Numbered from the stretch's first letter, positions 8,807-18,061 are shown. The stretch: 64,000 bases of DNA from Bacteroidota bacterium (GCA_027624855.1 JAQBTQ010000005.1:52905-116904); one strand, 5' to 3'. The notes: generated by a model from the sequence alone, not told the origin. Program-made: numbers and translations.

Positions 8807-10883
8807 CGTTGGATTCAAATTTCCAGCGCCATGAAATCCATAGGGTTCGAGGGGGAGCTGGATTGAAATATCGGCCATTAAAGGCATTGGTTTGAAGCCA
8901 ATTAGAGTAATCTGTATCAAGTAGATTATCGATTCCAAATTGAATGTTATGATGGATTTTATCCAAGCCAAGGAACAAACGAACTCGATGATGTGCAGCA
9001 GCCCAATCATCAAGATCATTGTGCAGCTTGGTACGGTCGAACCAGCAGTGGTTCCATCCAAACCGCAAGGAATGGTATTGCAGAAATCCTGTGCTTCCGA
9101 ATGTGTGAAGAGGGGTTCCCGGAACTATTTCAGCCAAAGGATTGAATGAGTGGCGGTTGACCGTTCCCCAAGTTCGAAAAGCACCCTTGAATGCAGGCTT
9201 GAATTGCCTTTCCAAACCGAAATCCACTTCCAATCCAGCCATGGTCAATCCATCGATGTTTCCCAAGAATAGGCCATCATTGGGACCGGGTACTGATGCG
9301 ATTGCGTCCTTCACATTTTGGAAGTAGCCCTGCAAAGTCAAGCTTTGGTTCTTGATTCCCATCAACTCATTCAGCCTAATTCCGAAATCCAATGATTCAG
9401 CTCGTTCTGGAAGCAGATTTGCAGGTTGAAATGTCCCCGGTTCCACCAATTCGAAGTTGGTCGGATGGCTGCCACCTTGGCCCCAAGAAATGAAGACACG
9501 GCTCGCATGTTGAATTTGCTTGGAGATTTGCAAAAATGGCAAGGGTGAAATTTTCTCATAAGCTTCTTGGTAAGGGATGGTACCCAATTCATTGCTCGAA
9601 TTGCTAATTCCCTTTGAGGTTCGATCCATACGCTCCAATGCGAGCTGTGCATCCGCTTGCCATGTTTCATTCCATTCTAATCGAAGGCCAGTTGATGCCC
9701 AGTAATTCCGGGTTTTGCTATCGATATCATATCGCAAACCTTTGGCCGATTCCACGCCGTCGAATTCTTGGATGGAAAAGTTTTCAGTCCGAATGATGAC
9801 AGATTGATCCCAGGATAGCTTGCCAGTGGATCCCAAGGGATATACCGATAAATGCCAATACCGGAGCGAGCCGAATTGTTCCGTTTCAGTTTTTAGACCA
9901 TGATAAAACCTGGACGTGCCAAATGGATTTTCTTTTTGTGATAGTTGCCCATACACCCAAAGTCCTGAACGATGATTATCCTTTGTTTTTGAATGACTCC
10001 AAGCAAGCCATTGTCGTTTACGATCCACCATCGCATTGTAACGTTCTCCTGGCGCTTGCAGAGGATTTTGGATCATTTCATGTTCACTGATTGACCCCGG
10101 CAATTCCCATGATTTTTGCATCCAACCGGCCCAGAGATGCTGGTGGGTCTGTTCACTTGGATTCGATCTGACGTGAATCTCTGACTGAAAGCTTTGATTG
10201 GATTCTTGTTCGCGGAATCCAGGGTTTTGATTCCAGTTAGATTGAACGGTGATGATCCGCGTACCCAGCATACGGGTAATTGCAAACCCTGATTCCGATG
10301 CGACCGTTCCCTTCGGATTGCCGGTGCCTCGATATTGAGAGAAACCTTCAACGGAATTTTCACTTTCATCAAATGGAGCCAATGAATGGCCGATAAGGAC
10401 CCCGCCGTATGAATTTCCATAAAGTGCTCCAGAGGGACCTTTTAAAATCTCCAAATTATGCATCCATTGTGGATTCCATGATTCGAGAGGAGCATTACCA
10501 CTGGCATTGGTGATCATGAAGCCATTCATAATCATTTGAATGTTTCTAACGCCAAAAGGGGACCGCAAACCGCTGCTCCGTATTTGCAACCTTCTCGATC
10601 CACCCGTTCCCCTGGTCTCCATATAAACGCCAGGTATATTGTTCAATACGGTTTGCATATCAGGCGAAAAGCCGTCGTGAAGTGCTTCCGTGGATACTTG
10701 ATGAATGTTGCCTGAGGTCAACGAGGCAATGGTTGGAATCCGCAGCGACCAAACGACTGAAGAATCAATGCTTAAGGTGTCCGATAGGGTTGTTTGAGCC
10801 CATCCAATCGAACTTGAAAAGGCGAATAAATGAAGGACAGCCGCTTTGATGAAATGGGGGAACTTCCCTTTTTTCTCTCTCAT
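8796..10883 (-). CDS. TonB-dependent receptor, PqqU/FecA-like, coupled to a PQQ-type dehydrogenase
   Basis: A 695-residue outer-membrane receptor: signal peptide ending near GWAQ, a plug domain (LNNIPGVYMETRGTGGSRRLQIRS, LKGPSGALYGNSYGGV), a 22-strand barrel and an aromatic C-terminal strand preceded by NLLDTDY and NGRYFNPAPPR. No CarboxypepD_reg domain precedes the plug and no susD follows, so this is not a SusC-type importer. Plug and last-strand motifs resemble the FecA/YncD group; E. coli YncD (PqqU) imports pyrroloquinoline quinone. Its ATG overlaps the TGA of the upstream sugar dehydrogenase (ATGA), so the pair is translationally coupled. Import of the enzyme's cofactor is an attractive inference; an iron-chelate substrate remains possible. 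Confidence 0.85.
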   Translation of the reverse strand: MREKKGKFPHFIKAAVLHLFAFSSSIGWAQTTLSDTLSIDSSVVWSLRIPTIASLTSGNIHQVSTEALHDGFSPDMQTVLNNIPGVYMETRGTGGSRRLQIRSSGLRSPFGVRNIQMIMNGFMITNASGNAPLESWNPQWMHNLEILKGPSGALYGNSYGGVLIGHSLAPFDESENSVEGFSQYRGTGNPKGTVASESGFAITRMLGTRIITVQSNWNQNPGFREQESNQSFQSEIHVRSNPSEQTHQHLWAGWMQKSWELPGSISEHEMIQNPLQAPGERYNAMVDRKRQWLAWSHSKTKDNHRSGLWVYGQLSQKENPFGTSRFYHGLKTETEQFGSLRYWHLSVYPLGSTGKLSWDQSVIIRTENFSIQEFDGVESAKGLRYDIDSKTRNYWASTGLRLEWNETWQADAQLALERMDRTSKGISNSSNELGTIPYQEAYEKISPLPFLQISKQIQHASRVFISWGQGGSHPTNFELVEPGTFQPANLLPERAESLDFGIRLNELMGIKNQSLTLQGYFQNVKDAIASVPGPNDGLFLGNIDGLTMAGLEVDFGLERQFKPAFKGAFRTWGTVNRHSFNPLAEIVPGTPLHTFGSTGFLQYHSLRFGWNHCWFDRTKLHNDLDDWAAAHHRVRLFLGLDKIHHNIQFGIDNLLDTDYSNWLQTNAFNGRYFNPAPPRTLWISWRWKFESNAIL

Positions 10884-12277
10884 CTATGCACCTGGAAGTT
10901 GCATGTCAAAATTCCCAAATCGTGTTCGATTTGAATAAAGTAAGATCCGATGGACCAATCTTCTGTATTCAGCAATAAATTTTGATCGGTAACAATTCCG
11001 GTGGCAACGAATTGTCCAGTGTATGAAAATACCTGGTACGTTGCATTCGACAGGCCTTTTCCTCCCCATGAAATCTGGATTAGATCATTTGCAGGATTGG
11101 GCTGTGCTTTTGTGCGGATGGCAGTAAGCTGCTCCAAAACGTCAGATGCAAATGCTTCATTTCGGAATTCCTTGATGATGTTGGGACCGTTTCCGGGATA
11201 GGATGTTCCATTGAAAGCCACATAGACGGATCCGGTGTATGGGTTGACAGCCACATCTCGTATGCGTTGATTGAAGCTTGAAAAGTAAGTGTCTTCACTC
11301 ATCACCTCAGTTCCATCTTCAGAAAGATGGAGTACACTGAGTCGTTCATATTGACCACCGAGTCCACCAAGAACGGCCATCAGTACGCTATTTTGCCATT
11401 CTGGAATTGCTTCGTGATTGTAATATTCAATGCCATTGACAGCGACACAGGGCGTCCAGGCCATCAATGGTTCAACTACGTTATTTTCTTCACAGAAGGA
11501 TTGCTCAGAGGCCGTATTGCAATAACCTTCAACTTGAGGCCATCCGTAATTACCGCCCGGTTGAATCAAATTGAATTCATCGTTTGAATTTTGGCCATGT
11601 TCCGAAGCATAAATCAATCCATTGGGTCCGAGTGCTAGCCCTTGACTATTTCTGTTGCCGAATGTGTAGACATAAGAATCTGGAAATGGGTTGTCCTCCG
11701 GAATGCTGCCGTCTAAATTCAGGCGAAGGGTTTTACCTTGAAGAGAGCTTAGCGATTGGGATAAGGCCGAAGCTCCAATGTCACCCGCAGTCATGAGCAA
11801 GGTGTTGTCGGGCAATACCAATAACCTGCTACCATTATGAATCCCTCCAGCATCGAGGGTTAATAGGATTTCTTCATTGATCAGGCTTTCACCATCCCAA
11901 TCGAAAACACTGAGGTATTCCTCTCCATTCCACGATGTGCCTGCGCAATAGACGATAAATACCTTTGGGGTGTTTTGCCAGTCAGGGTGCATGGCCATTC
12001 CGAGCATCCCGGGTTCGCCATTTCCGCTATTCATCACATTTTTTTGCAGGACTGTGGTGTAGCTCCCGTCTTCTGGATTGATGCGAATCACTTCACCTTT
12101 TCGAGAAGTCATCCAAATGAAATCATCTGGTCCCCACAGGATTTCCCATGGAATTTGCATGCCTGTCACCAAGTCATATTCGGTCAAGGTTGTGTTGCCC
12201 ACTTCCCAAGTTGGCTGAGCGGCAATAAGTCCAGAGATGGAAATCCCTGCGATTAAAAGTGCATGTTTCAATTTCAT
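10880..12277 (-). CDS. Exported PQQ-dependent sugar dehydrogenase (GSDH/Asd type) with T9SS sorting domain
   Basis: A 465-residue secreted protein: signal peptide (ALLIAGISISGLIAAQ), a six-bladed propeller of the glucose/sorbosone dehydrogenase family, and a C-terminal T9SS domain (AQPNPANDLIQISW ... GSYFIQIEH). Family motifs include IPWEILWGPDDFIWMTSR, GEPGMLGMAMHPDW, NGSRLLVLPDN, FGNRNSQGLALGPNG and GGNYGWP. Characterised members oxidise aldose sugars using PQQ and calcium. No PQQ synthesis genes are in the window, so the cofactor may be scavenged. Divergent from the small exported protein at 12.3 kb and coupled downstream to a TonB receptor. The T9SS domain predicts surface attachment or release. 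Confidence 0.9.
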   Translation of the reverse strand: MKLKHALLIAGISISGLIAAQPTWEVGNTTLTEYDLVTGMQIPWEILWGPDDFIWMTSRKGEVIRINPEDGSYTTVLQKNVMNSGNGEPGMLGMAMHPDWQNTPKVFIVYCAGTSWNGEEYLSVFDWDGESLINEEILLTLDAGGIHNGSRLLVLPDNTLLMTAGDIGASALSQSLSSLQGKTLRLNLDGSIPEDNPFPDSYVYTFGNRNSQGLALGPNGLIYASEHGQNSNDEFNLIQPGGNYGWPQVEGYCNTASEQSFCEENNVVEPLMAWTPCVAVNGIEYYNHEAIPEWQNSVLMAVLGGLGGQYERLSVLHLSEDGTEVMSEDTYFSSFNQRIRDVAVNPYTGSVYVAFNGTSYPGNGPNIIKEFRNEAFASDVLEQLTAIRTKAQPNPANDLIQISWGGKGLSNATYQVFSYTGQFVATGIVTDQNLLLNTEDWSIGSYFIQIEHDLGILTCNFQVHR

Positions 12278-12318
12278 GACCGAAATTTAAGTCTTCATTG
12301 AATAAAGCCGCTGAAATC

Positions 12319-12855
12319 ATGAATCAAATGAAAGTTGATTTTTCTGTGAAAGGGTTCTTTCTTGTCATTTGCACATTGGCTGGTATGACGGGCTTAAATG
12401 CACAAGCGCCAGATTGGTTGTTTGTTTTGGAAGGATCCTACGTAGGTCGGTACGAAGTTCCAGTTTCCAATGGCGACGTGGAAACATTTGATGCACGATG
12501 GGATGGAAAGCGAAGTGGGCAAGAAGATGGGTTTGTCCTTCAAGTTTCTTGGGAACGAGAAACAGGCATTGAAAAACAAGCACAAGTTTGGAATTGGAAT
12601 TCAGCTACCAACCAAGTCGACCTCATGAGCATTGAAGGTGGACAGCGGACTGAAAGTCATTGGTTTGTCGAAAATTCGGGTAACACAACCTTGTTGACGA
12701 GAGGTGGAAGTCACAATGGAAAGGCAGTCATTCAACGGATGCGATTGGAACGATTGCCTGGGCAACTCAGGGTCCATCAGCATTACAATGCAGGAGATGG
12801 CAATTGGGTTTTGATGTGGCGTTTTATTCTTGATGATTTTGTAGAAGAGGACTAA
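12319..12855 (+). CDS. Small exported protein of unknown function
   Basis: A protein of about 178 residues with a clear signal peptide (FFLVICTLAGMTGLNAQ) and a mature part of about 145 residues rich in W, G and short strands (GSYVGRYEVP, RWDGKRSGQEDGFVLQVSWE, GNWVLMWRFILDD). The pattern suggests a small beta-barrel or lipocalin-like fold, but I do not recognise the family. ATG codons at 12319 and 12328 are both plausible starts; an upstream TTG also exists. It is read rightwards between two leftward clusters, and its stop lies 5 bp from that of the convergent GH13 gene. No lipobox and no T9SS domain, so it is probably periplasmic. Confidence 0.6.
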   Translation: MNQMKVDFSVKGFFLVICTLAGMTGLNAQAPDWLFVLEGSYVGRYEVPVSNGDVETFDARWDGKRSGQEDGFVLQVSWERETGIEKQAQVWNWNSATNQVDLMSIEGGQRTESHWFVENSGNTTLLTRGGSHNGKAVIQRMRLERLPGQLRVHQHYNAGDGNWVLMWRFILDDFVEED

Positions 12856-12860
12856 ACCGT

Positions 12861-15299
12861 TCAGTTTCTCTGTGCGTTGGGCTTCACGTCAAAGGCGGCG
12901 CATCCCCAAGGCTTAATTTCATTCGCGCCATTTTCATTCTTTTCTAGCGTTCCAATGAGTGGGGAGAGTGGTGAATCGACCTTGCTTTCAATAACATAAG
13001 GAACGGAAGTGGTATTGATGAGCACCCATGTGTTTTCGTCAAGGTATTGCCGATGAATTGCAAGCAATCCTGGAGCGAGTTCCGAGTAAGCGGTCTGTCC
13101 ATAGATCAGGCTCATCCTTGAGTTTCTCAATGCGATCCATTTTTGAGTCCAATCCCAGATCCATTGTTCTTCTTTATTCCAACCTGTGAAACGCATCATT
13201 CTGCGATTATCGGGATCATTGCCGCCAACATCTGCAATCTCATCACCGTAATAAATGCACGGAATTCCCGGGCTGGACATCAAGAAAGTCATGAGCCAGC
13301 TCATCTTGCGGTAACCGACGTTGCCACCGTGTTCAATGCTTCGCGTCCAGCCGGCAAACTTCGTGTCTTCTCCGGGCAATAAAGAACCATCAGCGAGGGA
13401 GGTAAACCGGGGGCGGTCTTGGTTTCCAGTTATGTTACCCATCAAGTGATGTGCACCATAGGTGTCAAGGCTTTGATTTGCCACTTCGATCAGGCTCGTT
13501 AAATCGGTTGAGTCTGGCGTAAATGCTGCGATTAAGGCATCATATAAATTGAAATCAAATTGTGCATCCAGCATGCCATTGGATAAATAGCTGCGAATCA
13601 ACTCAGGTGAGCCATAAGTTTCTCCGATTTGAAAAATTGGTTGCGCTTGATTTTCGCGAATCTTCTTGGTCAACATTCTCCAAAATCCTTCAGGAATGTG
13701 TTTCGTCGCATCGTGTCTAAACCCGTCGATCTTCGTGTTTTGAATCCACCAAATGGCACTGTCTGTCATGGTTTCAACGACCTCTTGCTTTTCAAGATCC
13801 AATGTGGGCATGAAGGTGTCGAACCATGTGGTCAGGCGTTGTTCGTCCCAGAGTTGAGTGTTCATGCTACCATCGGGCAGGTATAAATTTGTGACCCAAT
13901 CTGGGTGAGTTTGGTAGACGGGATGGTCTTGGTGAACATGATTTGCCACATAATCAACCAATACGTTTTGGTCTTTGGCATGTGCTTCTTTTATAAGCTC
14001 ATTCAACGTTTGCATGGTCCCAAATCGGCGATCAACACCAGTGGATGAAATGGGCCAATAGCCGTGATATCCACTGAATTTGCTCGTGATTTCAGTTTTC
14101 GGGTCAGACCAAAATCCCCATGCGTGGTCAGGATTCGGAGTAATTGGACTAACCCAGACGGTATTGGCTCCCAGTGAGTCGATGTAATCAAGTTGCTGAC
14201 GAACGCCTTCTAAATCTCCACCGTAATGATTTGCTTGAGGCATCACAGCAGGATCATCCGATTTCCAGTCATTGTTGACATCACCATTTTTGAACCGGTC
14301 GACCATCAAGAAATACATCACCATTGCTTGGCGGTCGAACCGATTAAGCCGTTGGGTTTGTTGGATGGGTTGGCCAAATTCGAGGGGGATGAGGGCTTCT
14401 TGACTTCTTAATCGTTCATTGGTGCTCCATACCCTCAGATGCGACCGATTCATGTCATACGCATGGGCTGGAATTCCAATTTGAAATACGCCATTGCTAT
14501 CGGCTTGCCCCATGGCGTAGATGGAATCTTCATGCCACGCATAGAACCATGCATTGGGTTGGGTTTGCCCGAAAAATCGTTCGGCATTCTGAACGTTTCC
14601 TTCTTGTTTGGCAGGCTGGAATGATAGTACAAAGTCCAACGATCGATTTTGATCGCCTACTTCGAGAATTGAATTCCAGGATCCAAACCCGTTTGAAACG
14701 CGTCGGGGATTATTTGGATCAGGTTGTTCGATGCCATCGATGACCAATTGATAGGGGTGAACACCGGGGTCCAAAAACAGTTCAATCTCAAATTTTCTTT
14801 CTGTAATCTGCTCGAGTGGTTTCGCAGCACTTTGCCAATTCGTAAATCCTCCAATGATCTTAACATCGTTGACCGCTTTTTCTGAATTGTAGGTCACAAT
14901 GGTTTTGATTTTCCCATTTTTCAATACTGGGATGTCCAAGTGATTTCCTCCAGCCCACAATTGAACAAATCCCAGTGCCTGTTTTGGCTGGGAAGTGATT
15001 CGAAAAACGGATTCACCCTGTAAAGTATCAATGGGGATTTTCGCTCCATTTTCCCAAATAATCGAGTCCCATTTTGACGAATGGCTGATGAAATCATTGA
15101 GGTAGACAATCGTCGTATCATGTGCAAGTTGAATGGGGACCCGTGGGTAGTTGGGATGCGCTTCTACGTTTTCATTGGCTGCTTCATTTACTTCCTCATC
15201 TGATGTGGGGTCGCAGCTAGTTAAAGTAAATCCACAACTGAGGGAGAGAAAAAGCCATGCAATTGCATGGCTTTTTGATTGACAAAACACTTGATTCAT
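12861..15299 (-). CDS. SusG-like surface alpha-amylase lipoprotein (GH13)
   Basis: An 812-residue lipoprotein: signal peptide with lipobox LTSC (Cys 29), an acidic linker after the cysteine, a CBM48-like module (VKIIGGFTNWQ ... GVHPYQLVIDG), a further beta module, the GH13 barrel from about residue 330, and a C-terminal beta domain. Catalytic regions are visible: DYVANHVHQDHP, DGFRHDATKH with nucleophile Asp near 530, GETYGS with acid Glu near 560, and GNQDRPRF, where Gln stands for the usual His before the third Asp. It should cut alpha-1,4-glucans at the cell surface for the SusC/SusD pair. It is the last gene of the locus, and a perfect 28-bp palindrome lies in its signal-peptide codons. 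Confidence 0.93.
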   Translation of the reverse strand: MNQVFCQSKSHAIAWLFLSLSCGFTLTSCDPTSDEEVNEAANENVEAHPNYPRVPIQLAHDTTIVYLNDFISHSSKWDSIIWENGAKIPIDTLQGESVFRITSQPKQALGFVQLWAGGNHLDIPVLKNGKIKTIVTYNSEKAVNDVKIIGGFTNWQSAAKPLEQITERKFEIELFLDPGVHPYQLVIDGIEQPDPNNPRRVSNGFGSWNSILEVGDQNRSLDFVLSFQPAKQEGNVQNAERFFGQTQPNAWFYAWHEDSIYAMGQADSNGVFQIGIPAHAYDMNRSHLRVWSTNERLRSQEALIPLEFGQPIQQTQRLNRFDRQAMVMYFLMVDRFKNGDVNNDWKSDDPAVMPQANHYGGDLEGVRQQLDYIDSLGANTVWVSPITPNPDHAWGFWSDPKTEITSKFSGYHGYWPISSTGVDRRFGTMQTLNELIKEAHAKDQNVLVDYVANHVHQDHPVYQTHPDWVTNLYLPDGSMNTQLWDEQRLTTWFDTFMPTLDLEKQEVVETMTDSAIWWIQNTKIDGFRHDATKHIPEGFWRMLTKKIRENQAQPIFQIGETYGSPELIRSYLSNGMLDAQFDFNLYDALIAAFTPDSTDLTSLIEVANQSLDTYGAHHLMGNITGNQDRPRFTSLADGSLLPGEDTKFAGWTRSIEHGGNVGYRKMSWLMTFLMSSPGIPCIYYGDEIADVGGNDPDNRRMMRFTGWNKEEQWIWDWTQKWIALRNSRMSLIYGQTAYSELAPGLLAIHRQYLDENTWVLINTTSVPYVIESKVDSPLSPLIGTLEKNENGANEIKPWGCAAFDVKPNAQRN
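15249..15276. terminator. Perfect 28-bp palindrome resembling an intrinsic terminator, inside the 5' end of the GH13 gene
   Basis: A12-type arms flank an AATT centre: AAAAAGCCATGC / GCATGGCTTTTT, extended by one more A:T pair at each side. RNA from either strand would form a 12-bp hairpin followed by U residues. It lies about 24 bp inside the GH13 gene and about 40 bp after the stop of the preceding gene, so it could attenuate transcription into the last gene of the operon. Being coding, it may instead act on translation. Function is inferred. Confidence 0.55.
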
Positions 15300-15317
15300 T
15301 GTGAAGTCGATTGAGGA

Positions 15318-16169
15318 TTACTCGCAATCAAGCAATGAAATGATTTCGAAGGGAGGAGGCCCAGGAGGGTAGTCAAACCCTTCCCTTACGATGTAATACC
15401 AGATTTCTGACAATGCTTCTCCTTCACCGAGGATACCAGCAAAGAAATCTTCTGGAATGATAGTGGTCCTGAATTTTCCTTCACCAATGGATTCCATCTT
15501 GAGTTCTGGAAACTGGAAGACCTCAGATGCTGGCGCGTATTCATAACTGGTGAATGCATCGACTTTACCTAAGAGGTACAAATAGCAATCATCGTCGCCC
15601 ATACCTTGCAACCCTTCATATAGCACTTCTTTCGTGTTGTCATACGTAATGGTTAAAAAGTCATCCGGTTCACGTAATTCTGGAAAAATGCAAATTCGCG
15701 CAGCGCAAAGCTGAGGAATGATGTCGATATGAATGTCTTCTGATTTTGCTTCAAAATTGAACCCTTCGACTGGGTAGCCATTCTTCAATTTTGCCAAGCA
15801 GGAAATTCCTCTTGAAAACAACTGGGGACCGTCTACTCCATAATATTCAGTGGGAACAAAAGTCATTGAATACAGCTTTGGACCCACCTTGGTCATTAAC
15901 TGGTGTTCAGCGCTATTGTCCCAGTCTCCATTCCCAGCAGCTGGACCTGAAGGGTTCCAGGTCCACAAGTATACCGTGGTATCCGGAAATGCATCGAGAA
16001 TTGCTGAAAGGCCATTGTTTTGAATGCCGTCTTCACTCTGATTCATGTCAATGAATAGGGTGATTTCTGAATTGGCATCGGTGGGTGAAGGCAGTACATA
16101 GGCTTTTTGTGCCGCAATGTTTCCGACAATTGAACAAATCAATAAGAGGGCAAGGTTGTAACGCTTCAT
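15318..16169 (-). CDS. Exported protein in the SusE position, putative glucan-binding protein
   Basis: A 283-residue exported protein with signal peptide (LALLLICSIVGNIAAQ). The first 110 residues read as an E-set-like module (PTDANSEITLFIDMNQ, VYLWTWNPSGP, GDWDNS, YSMTFVPTEYYGV) whose order of motifs resembles the N-terminus of the secreted GH13 enzyme at 21.2-24.1 kb. The same module type seems to recur in the second half (EVLYEGLQ, YLYLLGKVDAFTSYEY). There is no lipobox and no obvious T9SS domain. Position after susC, susD and a lipoprotein suggests a role like SusE/SusF in binding or presenting the glucan; this is inference. Its ATG overlaps the stop of the preceding lipoprotein gene by one base. 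Confidence 0.6.
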   Translation of the reverse strand: MKRYNLALLLICSIVGNIAAQKAYVLPSPTDANSEITLFIDMNQSEDGIQNNGLSAILDAFPDTTVYLWTWNPSGPAAGNGDWDNSAEHQLMTKVGPKLYSMTFVPTEYYGVDGPQLFSRGISCLAKLKNGYPVEGFNFEAKSEDIHIDIIPQLCAARICIFPELREPDDFLTITYDNTKEVLYEGLQGMGDDDCYLYLLGKVDAFTSYEYAPASEVFQFPELKMESIGEGKFRTTIIPEDFFAGILGEGEALSEIWYYIVREGFDYPPGPPPFEIISLLDCE

Positions 16170-16666
16170 CAGTTCAATCGATTGAATTCAAAGGTGTAAA
16201 TATTTGTTGCTGTCCCGCCGCAGTCCCTTCGATATTCGATGTACAGGGACTGATCAAACTCACGGACCATTCCGCCTAAATTGTAGATCAGGGTATCAGT
16301 TGCGGAATACAATTCAAGGTAGGTGGGGTAGACTTCATCATCGAATCCCCAAGTCCCACCTTCTCCGAAATAATTCTTGCCCAGTTCAATGGCTACAGCA
16401 TACGTTCGATCTTCATTGAATGTCAATTGAAGAGGAGTGGCAACACCATCGATGTAAAAAGAGCTCAGGTCGCGAGTTTCCTTCACTGGGCTATTCAAAT
16501 CTTGTTGGGTAAATCGATTCAATTCCCAGATTCCCGTCATTCCTTTGACTTTGTCAAACGGCTCTCCGAGCTCCCCTTCGGATTCAGGTTTGCACCCGAA
16601 AAGGCATAAGCCCATGGCCATGATTAGGCCTAAGCTGTTAAACGAGTTGAATAAGATCTTTCTCAT
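16169..16666 (-). CDS. Small surface or periplasmic lipoprotein, DUF5004-like
   Basis: A 165-residue lipoprotein with lipobox LFGC (Cys about 25) followed by an acidic stretch (KPESEGELGEP), a signal for surface lipoproteins in some Bacteroidota. The body looks lipocalin-like: MTGIWELNRFTQQD, PLQLTFNEDRTYAV, GGTWGFDDEVYPTYLEL, SLYIEYRRDCGG and a closing TYEF-type strand. This resembles DUF5004-type lipoproteins of Sus loci, whose role is unknown. It lies 12 bp after susD and one base from the next gene, so it is firmly inside the operon. Possible roles are ligand binding or barrel support. Confidence 0.6.
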   Translation of the reverse strand: MRKILFNSFNSLGLIMAMGLCLFGCKPESEGELGEPFDKVKGMTGIWELNRFTQQDLNSPVKETRDLSSFYIDGVATPLQLTFNEDRTYAVAIELGKNYFGEGGTWGFDDEVYPTYLELYSATDTLIYNLGGMVREFDQSLYIEYRRDCGGTATNIYTFEFNRLN

Positions 16667-16678
16667 GATTGCTTTTGG

Positions 16679-18049
16679 TTAGAGGCATCCGCCTTCTTCG
16701 TTTAACTCAAATCCTTGAACAGTAGATTCTGTGTTAGAAAACTGCAACGACATTCCAGGACAGTCCCAACTCGCATCACGAATCGTCACGTTTTCTCCTT
16801 CAATGGCTCCATGACGAAGCAATTGATCGGTCCAGTGGCCCTCGCATGCCGTCTCTTTCCTGAATTCTTCGCGAGCTGCGGTGACAATCTCATCAGCCGT
16901 GGCAGTTTCGTCCAATGGGTTGTTGCCCGCCCCAAATGCGCGGTCGCGAATGGCATTGATGTCGGCGATAGCTGTTTGAAGATTGCTTCCTAATTCGCCG
17001 TAACACTCAGCACGGATTAAATGGAGCATGGTCAAGTGAACCAACGGGACATTGAAATATTCTTTGCCATTGAATCGATTGACCAATGCACGTGATCCAG
17101 CCGTATACCATGATGAGCGAGCATCTCCACCACCAGAAAGAGACATGAAGAATGCAAAATCTTCACTGAATGCCAATTGTGGGGTGGGGTTGTTGTCAGA
17201 TCGAAGGTTATCTCTGTACCAAGAACTTCTGAAATCATTTGGCATACTGACAATACCGAAGATTGTTTCTGAATTGATCAAATCCGTTTCGAATCGGTCC
17301 AAATCTGTATCCAAGGTGTATCGTCCGGTGTTGATGACACTGCTGGCATATTCCGCAGCTTCAGCATAGTTGCCCATCAAGTAATGAACTTGGGCGAGGT
17401 AAGCATTTGCCGCGTCTTGGGTTGCATACACTCCATTTTCAATTGGAAGGTTGCTGGCTGCGAAGGTTAAATCTTCAAGAATCTGCGCATAAACATCACC
17501 AACACTTGCTCGTGGAAGCGGATCTTGACTCGGTGCGATTCGCAAAGGAACCCCAGGGTGGCTGTTATCTGGTGTGTATCCATAAGGGCGAGCAAACATT
17601 TTTACCGCACCCCAGTGACAAATCGACCTGATGAATCGCGCTTCTGCTTCAAGCCGCGTGCGATCGGCATCCGACAAATCACTGACAATGTCGAAATTCT
17701 TGATTACCACATTGGAACGGTAAATGGCGTAATAGAAATCGGTGTAAATACCGCCGTTGATTCCCGTGAAGAAAGTGGTTTCTCGATTGTATACCGCAGT
17801 GAAATCAAGGCTGTTATCAGGTGATCCAAAGTTGGGTCCTCGCAATTCATTTACGATTTGTACCCGACCGCCATATAAATTGGCGACAACGTCATAATTG
17901 CTGACCAATAGTCGTTGCAAGTCATCGGTGTCTTGAATGGCATCTTCAGCTAGGATGACGTCTCCCGGTTCGAATTCGAGAAGACGGTCACAAGAAGTCA
18001 ACCCAACGATTGCGAAAGCGATTAGTAAAATTGTATTCGAAAGTTTCAT
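16679..18049 (-). CDS. susD: SusD/RagB family glucan-binding outer-membrane lipoprotein
   Basis: A 456-residue SusD-family protein with lipobox LTSC (Cys 20) and the typical N-terminal segment (DTDDLQRLLVSNYDVVANLYGG). TPR-like helices follow, with LEAEARFIRSICHWGAVKMFARPYGYTPD and QDAANAYLAQVHYLMGNYAEAAEYASSVI as family hallmarks. The C-terminal part (LIRAECYGELGSNLQTAIADINAIRDRAF) closes the fold. SusD caps the SusC barrel and captures oligosaccharides at the surface. It follows susC by 12 bp. The amylases on both sides of the pair imply an alpha-glucan (starch, glycogen or algal storage glucan) ligand. The symbol denotes the family, not proven starch specificity. Confidence 0.95.
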   Translation of the reverse strand: MKLSNTILLIAFAIVGLTSCDRLLEFEPGDVILAEDAIQDTDDLQRLLVSNYDVVANLYGGRVQIVNELRGPNFGSPDNSLDFTAVYNRETTFFTGINGGIYTDFYYAIYRSNVVIKNFDIVSDLSDADRTRLEAEARFIRSICHWGAVKMFARPYGYTPDNSHPGVPLRIAPSQDPLPRASVGDVYAQILEDLTFAASNLPIENGVYATQDAANAYLAQVHYLMGNYAEAAEYASSVINTGRYTLDTDLDRFETDLINSETIFGIVSMPNDFRSSWYRDNLRSDNNPTPQLAFSEDFAFFMSLSGGGDARSSWYTAGSRALVNRFNGKEYFNVPLVHLTMLHLIRAECYGELGSNLQTAIADINAIRDRAFGAGNNPLDETATADEIVTAAREEFRKETACEGHWTDQLLRHGAIEGENVTIRDASWDCPGMSLQFSNTESTVQGFELNEEGGCL

Positions 18050-18061
18050 GGTCTCGCTGGT

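Noticed and set aside
15249..15276. Palindrome as an insertion-sequence end or integration site
   Set aside because: No transposase, no second copy seen and no disrupted gene; the hairpin with T runs fits a terminator better.
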